Counted from the stretch's first letter, positions 55,393 to 64,000 are shown. The stretch is 64,000 bases of DNA from Thermovenabulum gondwanense (GCF_001601575.1 NZ_LOHZ01000019.1:62001-126000), one strand, 5' to 3'. The notes: generated by a model from the letters alone, not told the origin. Translations and numbers: made by a program.

Positions 55393-56355
55393 TTATGACG
55401 GCCATGCAATTGTGTAAATATGTTTTCCACCCTTTGTGGGGCCTTTTAATAGTGCTTCGATTTCTTCCGGATCCCTTTGAGATATAAGTTTTGCATCGGG
55501 AAGTTTTCCCGGCGGGAACACCGATAAAATATCATTGTGCAGTTTAAATAAGTAGTCACAGGCCCTTTCGATGCACGCCTTTGCTTTATTAGGATCGGCC
55601 TTTGTGGCTTTACCGAGTACACCTTCAGGAGCGGTAATACATTCTATTCCCACATTACCCACCTGGCAGTGTCCCGGTATGGGATACCCGTAAATATCTC
55701 CTCCACTGTCTACGTGGCCGGCTGGTAAATATCCTTTAATTGTTGTATCTTCGGCGTTTTCCATATCACAGAACTCAGGGAACAGAGCGAGGGATATGGA
55801 GGTTTCCGCCTCGTCTGCATGCTGGAAGGGAGTCTCAAAAGGCCCGCCGTGCTCTTTATCCATTAAAGTTTGCCCCATTACCCTCGGCAGGTCTACAAAA
55901 AGTATCAAAGCTGGCACCTGATATTTTTTACCCCATTCTTGAATAGCAGACGGTATGATGTACTCCTGACCGTGCATGCTGATAAATATCTGCTTTCTAA
56001 ATCCGGTATTCCAGTATCCGGAAATAATTGCCCTTATCATTGCTGAGAACACATCATCCGGTAGAGGTACAGTCCCCGGCTGACCTATGTGATGGAAAGG
56101 ATGGGAACCATACCAGAGGGGTGAAGCGATGGTGCATCCGGTTTTAGCTGCAACCATTTCCGCTATCCTCGTAACTATGAAGGTGTCCTCTCCCATGGGA
56201 CCGGCATTCCCGTGGTTTTCGGTAGAACCTACGGGAATAATTATGATGTCGTTGACCTTTAATCTTTCTTCCACATCCTTTTTCGTCATCGTGTGATAGT
56301 ACATTTTATTTGGTTTTTCCAAGCAACCTTCATTTGGAAATTTCCATTCGCCCAT
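55393..56355 (-). CDS. iolN: Creatininase-family hydrolase, probable 3-dehydro-scyllo-inosose hydrolase
   Basis: 320 residues. Creatininase fold with metal ligands in PVGSTENHGNAGPMGEDTF (Glu, His, Asp), SMHGQEYI (His) and the later HADEAETSISLALFPE (Glu). The extended N terminus (GEWKFPNEGCLEKPNKMYYHTMT in part) and C terminus (LHNDILSVFPPGKLPDA) are longer than in true creatininases and match, from memory, the IolN type that opens the ring of a diketo-inositol to a keto-hexonate. The neighbouring zinc dehydrogenases and TIM-barrel epimerase fit that route. Clear AAGGAGG before ATG. Alternative: another cyclic amide or ring hydrolase. Confidence 0.75.
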   Translation of the reverse strand: MGEWKFPNEGCLEKPNKMYYHTMTKKDVEERLKVNDIIIIPVGSTENHGNAGPMGEDTFIVTRIAEMVAAKTGCTIASPLWYGSHPFHHIGQPGTVPLPDDVFSAMIRAIISGYWNTGFRKQIFISMHGQEYIIPSAIQEWGKKYQVPALILFVDLPRVMGQTLMDKEHGGPFETPFQHADEAETSISLALFPEFCDMENAEDTTIKGYLPAGHVDSGGDIYGYPIPGHCQVGNVGIECITAPEGVLGKATKADPNKAKACIERACDYLFKLHNDILSVFPPGKLPDAKLISQRDPEEIEALLKGPTKGGKHIYTIAWPS

Positions 56356-56508
56356 TTAAACTTCCTCCTTTGATTTTTCTTTTTTCAAAACAGAGCAGTG
56401 AATTTTATTACATTCTTATTAATATATTAATTATTAATCCCAATTAATTTTAACAAATTAATGCTTTAAAATATTCATGATGTTTTATTGATATATCAAC
56501 CTGAAAAT

Positions 56509-57540
56509 TTAATCATTCACAAGTATAACTTTAATATCTTTTGATTTTCTCGAAGCTAATTCTTCAAAAATCCTGGGGCCTTCGCTCATGGGATAAATTC
56601 CGGTTATTATCTGTTCCACATTCATTCTACCCGTTGCTATCATGTCCAAGCCTTCTTTTAACTCGGTCGTATACATATAACTGCAGTAGAAAGTAATTTC
56701 CTTACATACCGCATGTTTATAATCGAATTCCAATTTCGGAACACCAAGCCCAATCCATACCACTTTACCGCCATTTCTCACTATTTCAACCCCGCCGTTA
56801 ACTGTTTCCGGTACGCCTACCGCGTCGAATACCACGTCGACGCCCACGCCATCCGTCATCTTCCGGGTAATTCCTGCTACATCTTCCTTTGAATTTATTA
56901 CATCGGTAGCACCGCATTTTTTTGCCATCTCCAAACGATCTTCCACGACATCTATAGCAATAATTCTTTCCGCCCCGAAAAATTTCACACACTGGATTGT
57001 TAAAAGGCCAATTGGGCCTGCTCCATATACGACTACTGTTTTACCTCTTAAATCCCCTGCATGTTTCGTTGCCCTGAGTGAAATTGCTAAGGGTTCCGTT
57101 AACGCGGCCGCATTGAAAGTTACATTATCGGGAAGAGGAATAATTTTCTCAGCCGGTGCTACCACGTACTCCGCCATTGCGCCGTTATAAGAACCGGCTT
57201 TCATCGTAGTTCCTATTATTTTGCGATTATCACAGACATTGCTGAATCCCGCTTTGCAGTCTGCGCAATAACCGCAATATAAATTTGTTTCCACTATTAC
57301 CCTGTCTCCTACATTTAACCCTTTTACGTTGTCCCCTAATTTTGCAATTTCTCCGGAAAATTCGTGACCCATAATAAGGGGAGGTACCCTGAAAATCGAT
57401 TGGCCCTTGTAACCGGTAAGGTCCGAGCCGCAAATGGACACTGCCTTAACTTTTAAAAGAACCTCGCCGGGTTTCGGTTCCGGGGTCTCTACATCCATAT
57501 ACCTCATATCCATCGGACCCATATAAACCAGTGCTTTCAT
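56509..57540 (-). CDS. Zinc-dependent medium-chain dehydrogenase (polyol type), copy 2
   Basis: 343 residues, clearly related to the enzyme at 54280-55326. Zinc site C-G-S-D with GHEFSGEIAKLG, structural cysteines LYCGYCADCKAGFSNVC, NAD fold VVVYGAGPIGLLTIQCVK. Two such enzymes in one cluster fit two successive oxidations of a ring alcohol, as needed to make a diketone for the IolN-like hydrolase. First of the enzymes after the TRAP genes, 75 bases after the binding protein, across a stable hairpin. Confidence 0.85.
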   Translation of the reverse strand: MKALVYMGPMDMRYMDVETPEPKPGEVLLKVKAVSICGSDLTGYKGQSIFRVPPLIMGHEFSGEIAKLGDNVKGLNVGDRVIVETNLYCGYCADCKAGFSNVCDNRKIIGTTMKAGSYNGAMAEYVVAPAEKIIPLPDNVTFNAAALTEPLAISLRATKHAGDLRGKTVVVYGAGPIGLLTIQCVKFFGAERIIAIDVVEDRLEMAKKCGATDVINSKEDVAGITRKMTDGVGVDVVFDAVGVPETVNGGVEIVRNGGKVVWIGLGVPKLEFDYKHAVCKEITFYCSYMYTTELKEGLDMIATGRMNVEQIITGIYPMSEGPRIFEELASRKSKDIKVILVND

Positions 57541-57569
57541 TTTTCCACCCCGCTTTTTAAATATTTTGT

Positions 57570-57603
57570 CGGGCTTGACCCAAGGCTCAGGGTCAAGCCC
57601 TTA
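57570..57603 (-). other. Intercistronic stem-loop between TRAP binding protein and dehydrogenase
   Basis: GGGCTTGACCC pairs perfectly with GGGTCAAGCCC around an eight-base loop; no T run follows on the minus strand. It probably stabilises the abundant binding-protein message. Confidence 0.6.
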
Positions 57604-57615
57604 AATCTATTTTTG

Positions 57616-58680
57616 TTATTTCTTCGCAGCTTCAATAGCCTTCATTAACTCATCAACGATGTCATTGCCCACATCCTTGCGCACCATATCGGCGACTTTA
57701 TTAGCAGCTTCCTTCATCTTGTCCTTTACGTCCTGGGATATTTCGATTACCTGCATTCCTTTCTCCTTCAAGGATGCAAGCATCTGTTCATTTTGAGTCT
57801 TTGATTCGTTAAACAGGTATTCGCTTACTTCTTTCATGCTTTCATCTATAACCTTCTTGTAATCATCGGGCATGCTGTCATAGAGGTTCTTGTTCATAAC
57901 TACCGTATGGATAAAAGCTATATGGTGAGTGTGGATAAGGTACTTTTGTACTTCGTAGAATTTATTCGGCAGAATAATATCATAGGGGTTTTCCTGGGCA
58001 TCTACCGTACCCTGCTGCAGGGCTATATAAAGCTCGCTGAAGTTTAACGGTGTGGCATTTGCGCCGAGAGAATTCCAGAACTCTTTGTGGTACTTATTTT
58101 CCATCGTTCTAATTTTTACACCTTTTAAGTCATTGATAGTATTTATAGCTTTTTTGGCTGTCATTTCGCGGTAGCTAATAGGTACCATTAGGAGAAGTTT
58201 GAATCCTGCTTTTTCATATTCCGCTGCGAGTTTATCTCTGAATTCTCCGGTAAGAACTTTCTTTGCTATGTCGAGATTGTCAAAAAGCATGGGGATATCA
58301 AAAATAGCTAATTTGGGTATGAAGTTTACCTGGGGTGCGGTAGTGGAGGATACCATCGCGATATTTCCGGCCTGGCAGCTTTCTAAGGTTTCACGGTCTC
58401 CACCCAGCTGGCTATCCAGATATAACTCAACCTTGATGTTGCCATTGGATTTCTGTTCAATGATTTCCTTTATTTTCTTAGTAGCCTTTGCCCTTGGTGT
58501 GTCGGCATTTAAAGAATAAGCTCCCGCCAATTGAAGAGTGTATTTTGGCTGATTATTCTGCTGGGCCTGCTGCTGTTGTTGCTGCTGCTGTCCCGCATTG
58601 TTTTTGCCACCGCAAGCGGCCAGTGTAAGCATAACCATTAATATTACCAGGACAAGAGAAATAATTTTCGTTCTTTTCAT
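57616..58680 (-). CDS. dctP: TRAP transporter substrate-binding lipoprotein (DctP family)
   Basis: 354 residues. Signal peptide with lipobox LTLAAC, then a low-complexity linker of eight glutamines plus QAQQNNQ, and the DctP fold: LAGAYSLNADTPRAKATKKI, DSQLGGDRETLESCQAGNI, LKGVKIRTMENKYHKEFW (Arg contacting the carboxylate), and FSELYIALQQGTVDAQENP. It delivers a carboxylate, possibly a sugar acid, to the DctQM permease. Clear GGGGAGGT before ATG. Confidence 0.92.
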   Translation of the reverse strand: MKRTKIISLVLVILMVMLTLAACGGKNNAGQQQQQQQQAQQNNQPKYTLQLAGAYSLNADTPRAKATKKIKEIIEQKSNGNIKVELYLDSQLGGDRETLESCQAGNIAMVSSTTAPQVNFIPKLAIFDIPMLFDNLDIAKKVLTGEFRDKLAAEYEKAGFKLLLMVPISYREMTAKKAINTINDLKGVKIRTMENKYHKEFWNSLGANATPLNFSELYIALQQGTVDAQENPYDIILPNKFYEVQKYLIHTHHIAFIHTVVMNKNLYDSMPDDYKKVIDESMKEVSEYLFNESKTQNEQMLASLKEKGMQVIEISQDVKDKMKEAANKVADMVRKDVGNDIVDELMKAIEAAKK

Positions 58681-58768
58681 AAATTGACCTCCCCTTTAAT
58701 TTTAAGTTAATTTTTTTATTGTCTTGTAAAACTGCAATATTTTTAATTTACATATCCCACCTCCTCAA

Positions 58769-60064
58769 TTACTGATGTAAAAGGATAAGGCTTATTGCAG
58801 GGATATAGGTAATTAAAAACAGGGCTATTGCAAAGGATATGATAAAGGGTATGGCTTTTGTCCCTATTTTCATAACCTCTTCCTTAACAAGGGGTGAAGC
58901 GACAAAAAGGTTTACGCCAAAGGGCGGCGTCACCATTCCGATGGCTAAGTTTACTACCATTATAACCCCTAAGTGAATCGGGTTTATGCCGATTGCAGTA
59001 GCCGAAGGTAAAAGCATGGGAGCAAGAATCGCAATAACCGGTCCCACATCCATGAACATTCCCAGTATTAACAGGATAATGTTTAATACGAGCAAGAAGA
59101 GGAACCTGTTTCCTGCAAAATTCATTACTATAAAATCCCTCAAGGCCACCGGTGCCTGAAGTAAAGCTAAAATCCTTCCGAAAACAATTGCCAGAGAAAG
59201 TAAAACTACTATTGGAGAATAGGATTTAACAGTCCCTATTAAAATATCCATTATATTTTTTGCTGACAGAGTTTTATACACAAATAAACACACTAAAATG
59301 GAATAAAATACAGAGATTACCGCTGCCTCCGTTGGTGTCACTATGCCGCTGTAGATACCGCCTAAGATTATTACCGGTGCAAGAAGAGCCCAGAAACTTT
59401 CTTTAAAAACGGTGATAAATCCCTTCGCTCTTAATGAATTGAATTTATATAAAATTTTTTCCTTATCCTCTCCATTCCTTTTGGCATAGATGTAAGCATA
59501 AACCATCAATGAAAGGCCGATTAAAATTCCAGGGAATATACCGGCAATGAACAAACTGCCGATGGATACCCCCGTTACAACGCCATAAGTTACAAAGGGA
59601 ATACTCGGTGGGATTATTACCCCCAGTCCTCCCGCCGTGGCTACAAGGGCCGCACAGTAAACCTTATCGTAACCCAGGGACACTAAAAAAGGTATTGCCA
59701 TTCCACCTACCGCAGCGGTAGTAGCTACGCCGGATCCGGAAATTGCTCCGTAAAATAAAGCGGTTATAATTGCGGCAATAGGCATACCCGCCGTTTTATT
59801 CCCCACAAAATAAGCAAAAAAGTTAAATAATTTTTCAGAGATTTTCCCTTTTGTCATGATATCTCCCGAGAGGATAAACATAGGAATGGCAAGTATGGGG
59901 GTGCTGTCAAGGGCGCTCACCATATTGCGTATAACAAATTGTATACTGCCCGCAAAATGAGGATTCATAATTCCCGGATAAATTGTAGCCAATCCAAGGG
60001 AAACAGCTATCGGTATGCTCAGCAGGAGTCCAGCCAATAGTATTATAAACATCTGTATTGCCAT
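58769..60064 (-). CDS. dctM: TRAP transporter large permease (DctM)
   Basis: 431 residues, about 12 membrane helices. IPMFILSGDIMTKGKISEKLF, GAISGSGVATTAAVGGMAIPFL, VVIPPSIPF-type GVIIPPSIPFVTYG and GMVTPPFGVNLFV are TRAP-M signatures. Sodium-driven uptake. 22 bases downstream of dctQ and 88 upstream of dctP. Confidence 0.94.
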   Translation of the reverse strand: MAIQMFIILLAGLLLSIPIAVSLGLATIYPGIMNPHFAGSIQFVIRNMVSALDSTPILAIPMFILSGDIMTKGKISEKLFNFFAYFVGNKTAGMPIAAIITALFYGAISGSGVATTAAVGGMAIPFLVSLGYDKVYCAALVATAGGLGVIIPPSIPFVTYGVVTGVSIGSLFIAGIFPGILIGLSLMVYAYIYAKRNGEDKEKILYKFNSLRAKGFITVFKESFWALLAPVIILGGIYSGIVTPTEAAVISVFYSILVCLFVYKTLSAKNIMDILIGTVKSYSPIVVLLSLAIVFGRILALLQAPVALRDFIVMNFAGNRFLFLLVLNIILLILGMFMDVGPVIAILAPMLLPSATAIGINPIHLGVIMVVNLAIGMVTPPFGVNLFVASPLVKEEVMKIGTKAIPFIISFAIALFLITYIPAISLILLHQ

Positions 60065-60086
60065 AAACTTTTACCTCCATCTCACA

Positions 60087-60566
60087 CTATTTCTTTACTA
60101 ACTCTTTAATATTGCTAATCGCACTTTGAGCAGACCGTAAAACCGCCAGGGAAAATCCCAAAATTGTCGAAGTATAAATTAAATACATAGGAATACCCAG
60201 GGCTGGACTTTCCTGTTTGGAAATGAATATTTTGTTGACCGTCGGGATAGAATTAATTAAAAGGTAAGCAAAGAATACCACCATAATTAGTGATACGAGG
60301 ATTTTAACGGTATTTTTTATTCCCTTTGGAAGAATTTCTACCAGCGTATCCACCCTGAGAATTGTCTTCTTTTTTATCGTATATCCAATACTTAAAAAAG
60401 CCGACCAGACGAAGGCGTACCTGGAAAGCTCCTCAGACCAGGAAAGGGAAGAATTAAAAACGTACCGCATGATTACCTGAAGCATCATAACGCAGGCAAT
60501 GAGTGCAAGAAGAAGGCTTAAAATATATTCTTCAAAATGATCATCCAGCCATTTTAAAACTTTCAT
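60087..60566 (-). CDS. dctQ: TRAP transporter small permease (DctQ)
   Basis: 159 residues, four membrane helices. VIMRYVFNSSLSWSEELSRYAFVWSAFLS (split here) is the DctQ signature. It pairs with DctM to form the membrane unit. Starts the TRAP genes; a hairpin at 60692-60724 separates it from the cupin gene upstream. Confidence 0.9.
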   Translation of the reverse strand: MKVLKWLDDHFEEYILSLLLALIACVMMLQVIMRYVFNSSLSWSEELSRYAFVWSAFLSIGYTIKKKTILRVDTLVEILPKGIKNTVKILVSLIMVVFFAYLLINSIPTVNKIFISKQESPALGIPMYLIYTSTILGFSLAVLRSAQSAISNIKELVKK

Positions 60567-60691
60567 CCCGGCACCTCCCCTTTTTGAATTTGCATAATTT
60601 TCTTTAACACTAAAAACTTCATTCAGTCATTATAATATCCAAGGATCTTATTTTTCTGAAATTTTTTACGGTATAAAATGTAATTACTCTT

Positions 60692-60724
60692 TAGTACCGG
60701 TGCGGTCAAAGAACCGCACCGGAA
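60692..60724 (-). other. Intercistronic stem-loop between cupin and dctQ
   Basis: CCGGTGCGGT pairs with ACCGCACCGG around a TCTTTG-type loop; the 3' side lacks a T run. Third hairpin of this kind in the cluster. Confidence 0.6.
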
Positions 60725-60739
60725 TGTTTTTGTTTACAC

Positions 60740-61105
60740 TTAGTCTTTTTTCCTGTGGCTTTCTAACTGAGGCGAATAAATCCAAATAAATTTTAATGGT
60801 TCATCTCCGGTATTTACAATGGAATGGTATTCGCCGGGAGGATTGTAGATACACACGCCGGGTTCTATGGGAATTTCCCTGTCCTTTGTGATGAATTTTC
60901 CCTTCCCCTGGAAGAAGTACATTACTTCCTCTTCATTATCGTGTTTATGTTCCGGAACCATACTTCCCACATAAGTTTCATTAATACCCACCGCCAGGTT
61001 TTTAGAACCCACAGTTTTTTCGGAAACCAGAATCCAGGAGGTCCTGGCCGGTTCCCTGTATTCACCCTTCACATCTTTGATATTGATTGCAATTGTTTCC
61101 GCCAT
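60740..61105 (-). CDS. Small cupin-fold protein
   Basis: 121 residues, single cupin domain. Motif 1 PEHKHDNEEEVMYFFQGKG (His, His, Glu ligands) and motif 2 PPGEYHSIVNTGDEPLKF (His). Could be an isomerase, epimerase or sensory protein for the catabolised sugar or ring compound; not assignable. AAGGAGAA before ATG. Lies between AOR and the TRAP genes in one operon. Confidence 0.8.
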   Translation of the reverse strand: MAETIAINIKDVKGEYREPARTSWILVSEKTVGSKNLAVGINETYVGSMVPEHKHDNEEEVMYFFQGKGKFITKDREIPIEPGVCIYNPPGEYHSIVNTGDEPLKFIWIYSPQLESHRKKD

Positions 61106-61181
61106 TATTTAAATTCTCCTTTCTTAATAAATTCATTTTGTAAAATTATAAGATAATTTTATTTTATTTCCGTTAAATTTT

Positions 61182-62912
61182 TTAAAAGGTTTCCGGGTTC
61201 ATTTCAATATTCCAAATTTCTTCCAGTTCTTCCTGGGATATATCAAAAACCGTATTGTTTGGAGGTAGGGGTTCTTCCCTCATAAATTCGGGCATCCTCT
61301 TTATCTTTTCGGATACTCCCGCAAGTTCATTGAACCTTCTTTCCATCTCGAGAACCTCTACGCCGGTGCGCTTTATTTCTTCAAAGCTCATGTCAAAGCC
61401 GTATCTTCCTTTATAAAGATTACTTAATAGCTCTCTATTCTTAATAAATGCCGGTCTTATGAACAGGCAAACGCCCAGAGAATCAATGAGTGCAGCTCGA
61501 ATTTGAAGCTGTCTTGAGTTGTAAACCTGTTTTTCTTTTCCAAGGGGATTTACGGTTTTCAAAGTTTCAAAAGCATTTCCCGCTGTATGGTCAGCCCCCA
61601 TGGTGGAGGTGGCGTAAAGCACACCGTTTCCTTTTAAGCCTCTTGGATCATAGGCGGGCATAGCCTGGCCTTTCACTGCGGGAACTCTTCTTACTCCAAA
61701 TGCTCGCCCGGTAAACTCTGCACCGTTCCCGATGATCCTTCCCAAATAAGTACCCTGCCCTATTTGTTTTACTATATCCTTGGCTCCTTCAGCATCTCCA
61801 AAATTTATTACTCCCGCTTCCATTGCGACACCTATGGCTGCGCCGCATTCAATGGTATCAACACCCACCTGGTTGCAAAGGTGGTTTAGTTCGGCCACAT
61901 CGTCTAAGTCTCCTATACCGCAGTTGGGCCCTAAAAGTACCACGCTTTCATACTGTAAAGACGCCACTATTTTTTTGCCTTCTTTGTCGGGAAATACATT
62001 GCTGCACATTATTGTACACCCGGGCACGCAGGCCGTTCCGGATTTTCCGCAACCACCTCTTTCTTTTATCACATCCGCCACCCTGGGTCCCGAAAAGTTC
62101 GCCGCAAGCTCAAATTGTCCCGAGCTGAAATTTCTTGTGGGTAATAGCCCGGCTTGATTTGCCAGTTCCAAGATATCAAGGGTTCCGTATTTTCTCCGGT
62201 TCTGGCTCTTCGGATCTTCCTGAAGTATTTTTACTACCTCTTTCACGGTTGAATTTAAAAGCTCGGCATCGTAGTAATCGGGTTCCACCGTTTTGGAATC
62301 GTCAATTACGATCGCTTTTATTCCCTTTGATCCCATTACCGCACCCAGTCCGCCCCGGGCAGCATACCTCACCTGTTCTCCCCTGTCATCGGTTAGGGCT
62401 ATTCCTGCTGCGTATAACTTCATTTCTCCTGCAGGCCCTATACAGATAAAACCTTTTCTTTCGCCAAACTCCTTTCTTAGCTCTTCAAAGGTTTCATCTA
62501 CCAATTTCCCCTTAAGGTGCGGTGCATCTATGAGTTTTACCTCATCTGCGCTAACATAAAGTATCCTGGTAGTATCTTTTTCCGGGATATCTTCCAGTAT
62601 TAAAGCTTTTACACCTATTCTCCCCAATCGCTTTCCGGCATTACCTCCCACATTGCATTCCTTTACTCCACCGGTAAGAGGGCTTTTACCGCCAATGGAA
62701 AGTCTCCCCGCCGTGCTGAGATTAGTATCGGCAAAAAGTCCGAGGGAAATTATCAGTTTATTGTACCTACCCAGAGGTTCGCAGGTGGGAGGTACCTCGT
62801 TAAGTAAAGTTCTCGCAATAAATCCCCTGCCTCCCCACTTAAGATCCTCTTCGGTAGGCGCCGTTTGAATCACTTCTCCGGTTCTCGTGTTTACCCTTAT
62901 TATCCTTTTCAC
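61182..62912 (-). CDS. Aldehyde:ferredoxin oxidoreductase family enzyme
   Basis: 576 residues. Tungsten/molybdopterin enzyme that oxidises an aldehyde with ferredoxin. N-terminal cofactor domain (LKWGGRGFIARTLLNEVPP, AGRLSIGGKSPLTGGVKECNVGG in pattern), cluster ligands Cys295, Cys299 and Cys303 (C-x3-C-x3-C) plus the late Cys in DSLGVCLF, and the DHTAGN motif binding the pterin. The spacing differs from the C-x2-C-x3-C of Pyrococcus AOR, so it belongs to a divergent subfamily with unknown substrate. Start is GTG 62910-62912 after GGGAGGT. The ferredoxin at 16279 may be its partner. Confidence 0.9.
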   Translation of the reverse strand: MKRIIRVNTRTGEVIQTAPTEEDLKWGGRGFIARTLLNEVPPTCEPLGRYNKLIISLGLFADTNLSTAGRLSIGGKSPLTGGVKECNVGGNAGKRLGRIGVKALILEDIPEKDTTRILYVSADEVKLIDAPHLKGKLVDETFEELRKEFGERKGFICIGPAGEMKLYAAGIALTDDRGEQVRYAARGGLGAVMGSKGIKAIVIDDSKTVEPDYYDAELLNSTVKEVVKILQEDPKSQNRRKYGTLDILELANQAGLLPTRNFSSGQFELAANFSGPRVADVIKERGGCGKSGTACVPGCTIMCSNVFPDKEGKKIVASLQYESVVLLGPNCGIGDLDDVAELNHLCNQVGVDTIECGAAIGVAMEAGVINFGDAEGAKDIVKQIGQGTYLGRIIGNGAEFTGRAFGVRRVPAVKGQAMPAYDPRGLKGNGVLYATSTMGADHTAGNAFETLKTVNPLGKEKQVYNSRQLQIRAALIDSLGVCLFIRPAFIKNRELLSNLYKGRYGFDMSFEEIKRTGVEVLEMERRFNELAGVSEKIKRMPEFMREEPLPPNNTVFDISQEELEEIWNIEMNPETF

Positions 62913-62931
62913 CTTTTTACCTCCCTTAAAT

Positions 62932-63975
62932 TCAATCGGAAATTAATTTAATATTTGAATTTATTTTCTTCAAAAGCTCATCAAAGGTTATTACCAGTTT
63001 GTCATCTATTTCAATTCCATCTTCCAAGCTTTTTTGTTCCTTTCTGAACTCGATTTCACCCGGTATAAGTATTTCTTCTACCCCCTGAGCTTTCTTCAAA
63101 GCCTTTATCGCAGTAAAATAGCCTTCTACCAGTTCCTTAAATTTCTCAAGCTCCATGAAGTGCGATACATCGATCATTATTGCAGAAGCTCCCACCCTCG
63201 TCGGCCCTTCGAGAACGTGGAAGGATTTCAATTGATTGCCGTAACCCGAACCCGAAAGGATTCCGGATATTATATCAACTGCCATAGCAAGAGAAGAGCC
63301 TTTAGGTCCTCCGATAGGCATAAGTGTCCCTTTTAATGCTTCTTCGGGATCTGTTGTGGGTCTTCCTTCCGAATCCAAAGCCCAGTTATCGGGGATCTTT
63401 ATACCTTTCCTCGATGCTTCCCTTATTTTCCCCCTGGCTACTACACTGGTAGCCATATCGGAAGTAAAAATGGTATCCTTACCCGGTATTGATATCGCTA
63501 TCGGATTCGTTCCCAAAAACTTCTCCGCCGCTCCCCAGGGTGCCATTGCAGGAGCTGCATTGCAGGACATTATGGCAATCATACCCTCTTTCGCTGCTCT
63601 CTGTGTGTAAACCCCAAGACAGCCTACATTGTTTGTATTACATATAAGCGACATGCCAACACCGTATTTTTTTGCTTTTTCTACGGCAATGTCCACCGCC
63701 ATCTTGCCAGCGACCATACCTATGCCGTCCATTCCGTCTATTACCGCCGTTGCTTCTTTATCAGATATTACTTTCGGCAGGGTTGGAAGCTTCAGCTGTC
63801 CACCTTCCACCCGCATGGAAATAACCTTTAAAAGATATGTACCGTGGGTGGAAACTCCTCTCATATCGGCATTTACCAGAATTTCAGATATAACTTCCGC
63901 ATTCTCTTTTGTTTCACCGAGTCCTATGAGGATTTCTTGGGCTACATTCTTAAGTACTTCCACCGGAATTCTCAT
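62932..63975 (-). CDS. Malate/L-lactate dehydrogenase (Ldh2) family oxidoreductase
   Basis: 347 residues. The Ldh2/YlbC NAD(P) fold has no Rossmann motif: HGTYLLKVISMRVEGG, NTNNVGCLGVYTQRAAKEGMI, SCNAAPAMAPWGAAEKFLGTNPIA and MPIGGPKGSSLAMAVDI are family blocks. Members reduce or oxidise 2-hydroxy acids and keto acids, including ureidoglycolate and keto-gulonate. In this cluster a hexonate substrate is plausible. GGGAG precedes ATG. First gene visible of the unit; more may lie beyond the window. Confidence 0.85.
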   Translation of the reverse strand: MRIPVEVLKNVAQEILIGLGETKENAEVISEILVNADMRGVSTHGTYLLKVISMRVEGGQLKLPTLPKVISDKEATAVIDGMDGIGMVAGKMAVDIAVEKAKKYGVGMSLICNTNNVGCLGVYTQRAAKEGMIAIMSCNAAPAMAPWGAAEKFLGTNPIAISIPGKDTIFTSDMATSVVARGKIREASRKGIKIPDNWALDSEGRPTTDPEEALKGTLMPIGGPKGSSLAMAVDIISGILSGSGYGNQLKSFHVLEGPTRVGASAIMIDVSHFMELEKFKELVEGYFTAIKALKKAQGVEEILIPGEIEFRKEQKSLEDGIEIDDKLVITFDELLKKINSNIKLISD

Positions 63976-64000
63976 ACTCGTAATCTCCCTTCTACCTGTC

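Overview
The window reads as chromosome of a low-GC, anaerobic, probably thermophilic member of the Clostridia (Thermoanaerobacterales / Thermosediminibacterales type). This is inferred from gene content and style: strong AGGAGG-type ribosome binding sites, many TTG and GTG starts, a pyruvate:ferredoxin oxidoreductase fragment, a single-cluster ferredoxin, an aldehyde:ferredoxin oxidoreductase family enzyme, T-box, TPP and c-di-AMP RNA switches, and separate LigD-type polymerase and ligase proteins next to Ku. No insertion sequence, phage or CRISPR array was found. Most genes lie on the minus strand in compact operons.

Layout. 1-1.75 kb: 3' end of porB and an OFA-family MFS carrier (plus strand), then a tRNA-Arg(CCG). 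1.9-3.1 kb: lgt and a hotdog thioesterase. 3.4-6.5 kb: an unusual two-gene operon (opine-dehydrogenase-like enzyme and a B12-binding mutase-like protein) behind a complete c-di-AMP (ydaO/yuaA) riboswitch with terminator and a strong sigma-A promoter. 6.8-12.2 kb: ogt, iron alcohol dehydrogenase, MFS carrier, and a polar amino acid ABC transporter. 12.4-16 kb: ddl, then an IclR regulator with KDG kinase and KDPG aldolase. 16.3-19.3 kb: ferredoxin, two nucleoside-recognition-domain membrane proteins, a MazG-like protein and rho. 19.5-27.6 kb: a histidine kinase/response regulator pair and an RND efflux operon with adaptor, TolC-family protein and a DedA-PAP2 fusion. 27.9-33.8 kb: a family 2 glycosyltransferase, a small unknown gene, and a sigma-54 activator whose sensory domain is a TIM barrel of the same family as the last enzyme of the UPF0261/PEP-hydrolase-family operon it faces. 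33.9-37.4 kb: argF-argG-argH. 37.5-40.2 kb: NHEJ genes. 40.3 kb: SOD-family protein. 41-44.2 kb: thiD-thiE-thiC behind a TPP riboswitch, with a broken thi4 relic between switch and operon. 44.3-51.2 kb: ilvB-ilvN-leuA-leuC-leuD-leuB behind a T-box leader (Leu specifier inferred). 51.2-53.3 kb: a chemoreceptor. 53.4-64 kb: a catabolic cluster (TIM-barrel isomerase/epimerase, two zinc dehydrogenases, an IolN-like creatininase-family hydrolase, TRAP transporter, cupin, AOR and Ldh2-type dehydrogenase).

How parts fit together. The 53-64 kb cluster resembles the inositol route described in Thermotoga, in which a ring diketone is hydrolysed to a keto-hexonate. Products of such a route pass through 2-keto-3-deoxygluconate, which the KDG kinase and KDPG aldolase at 14-16 kb would finish. 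The two strongest candidates for new biology are: (i) the self-similar sigma-54 regulator plus the UPF0261/TIM-barrel pair, whose two proteins correspond to the two halves of the tomato Tm-1 resistance protein; and (ii) the c-di-AMP-controlled B12-mutase/opine-dehydrogenase operon, which could link an unknown carbon-skeleton rearrangement to osmotic or cell-wall signalling. All functional statements are from reading motifs by eye; no database search was possible.
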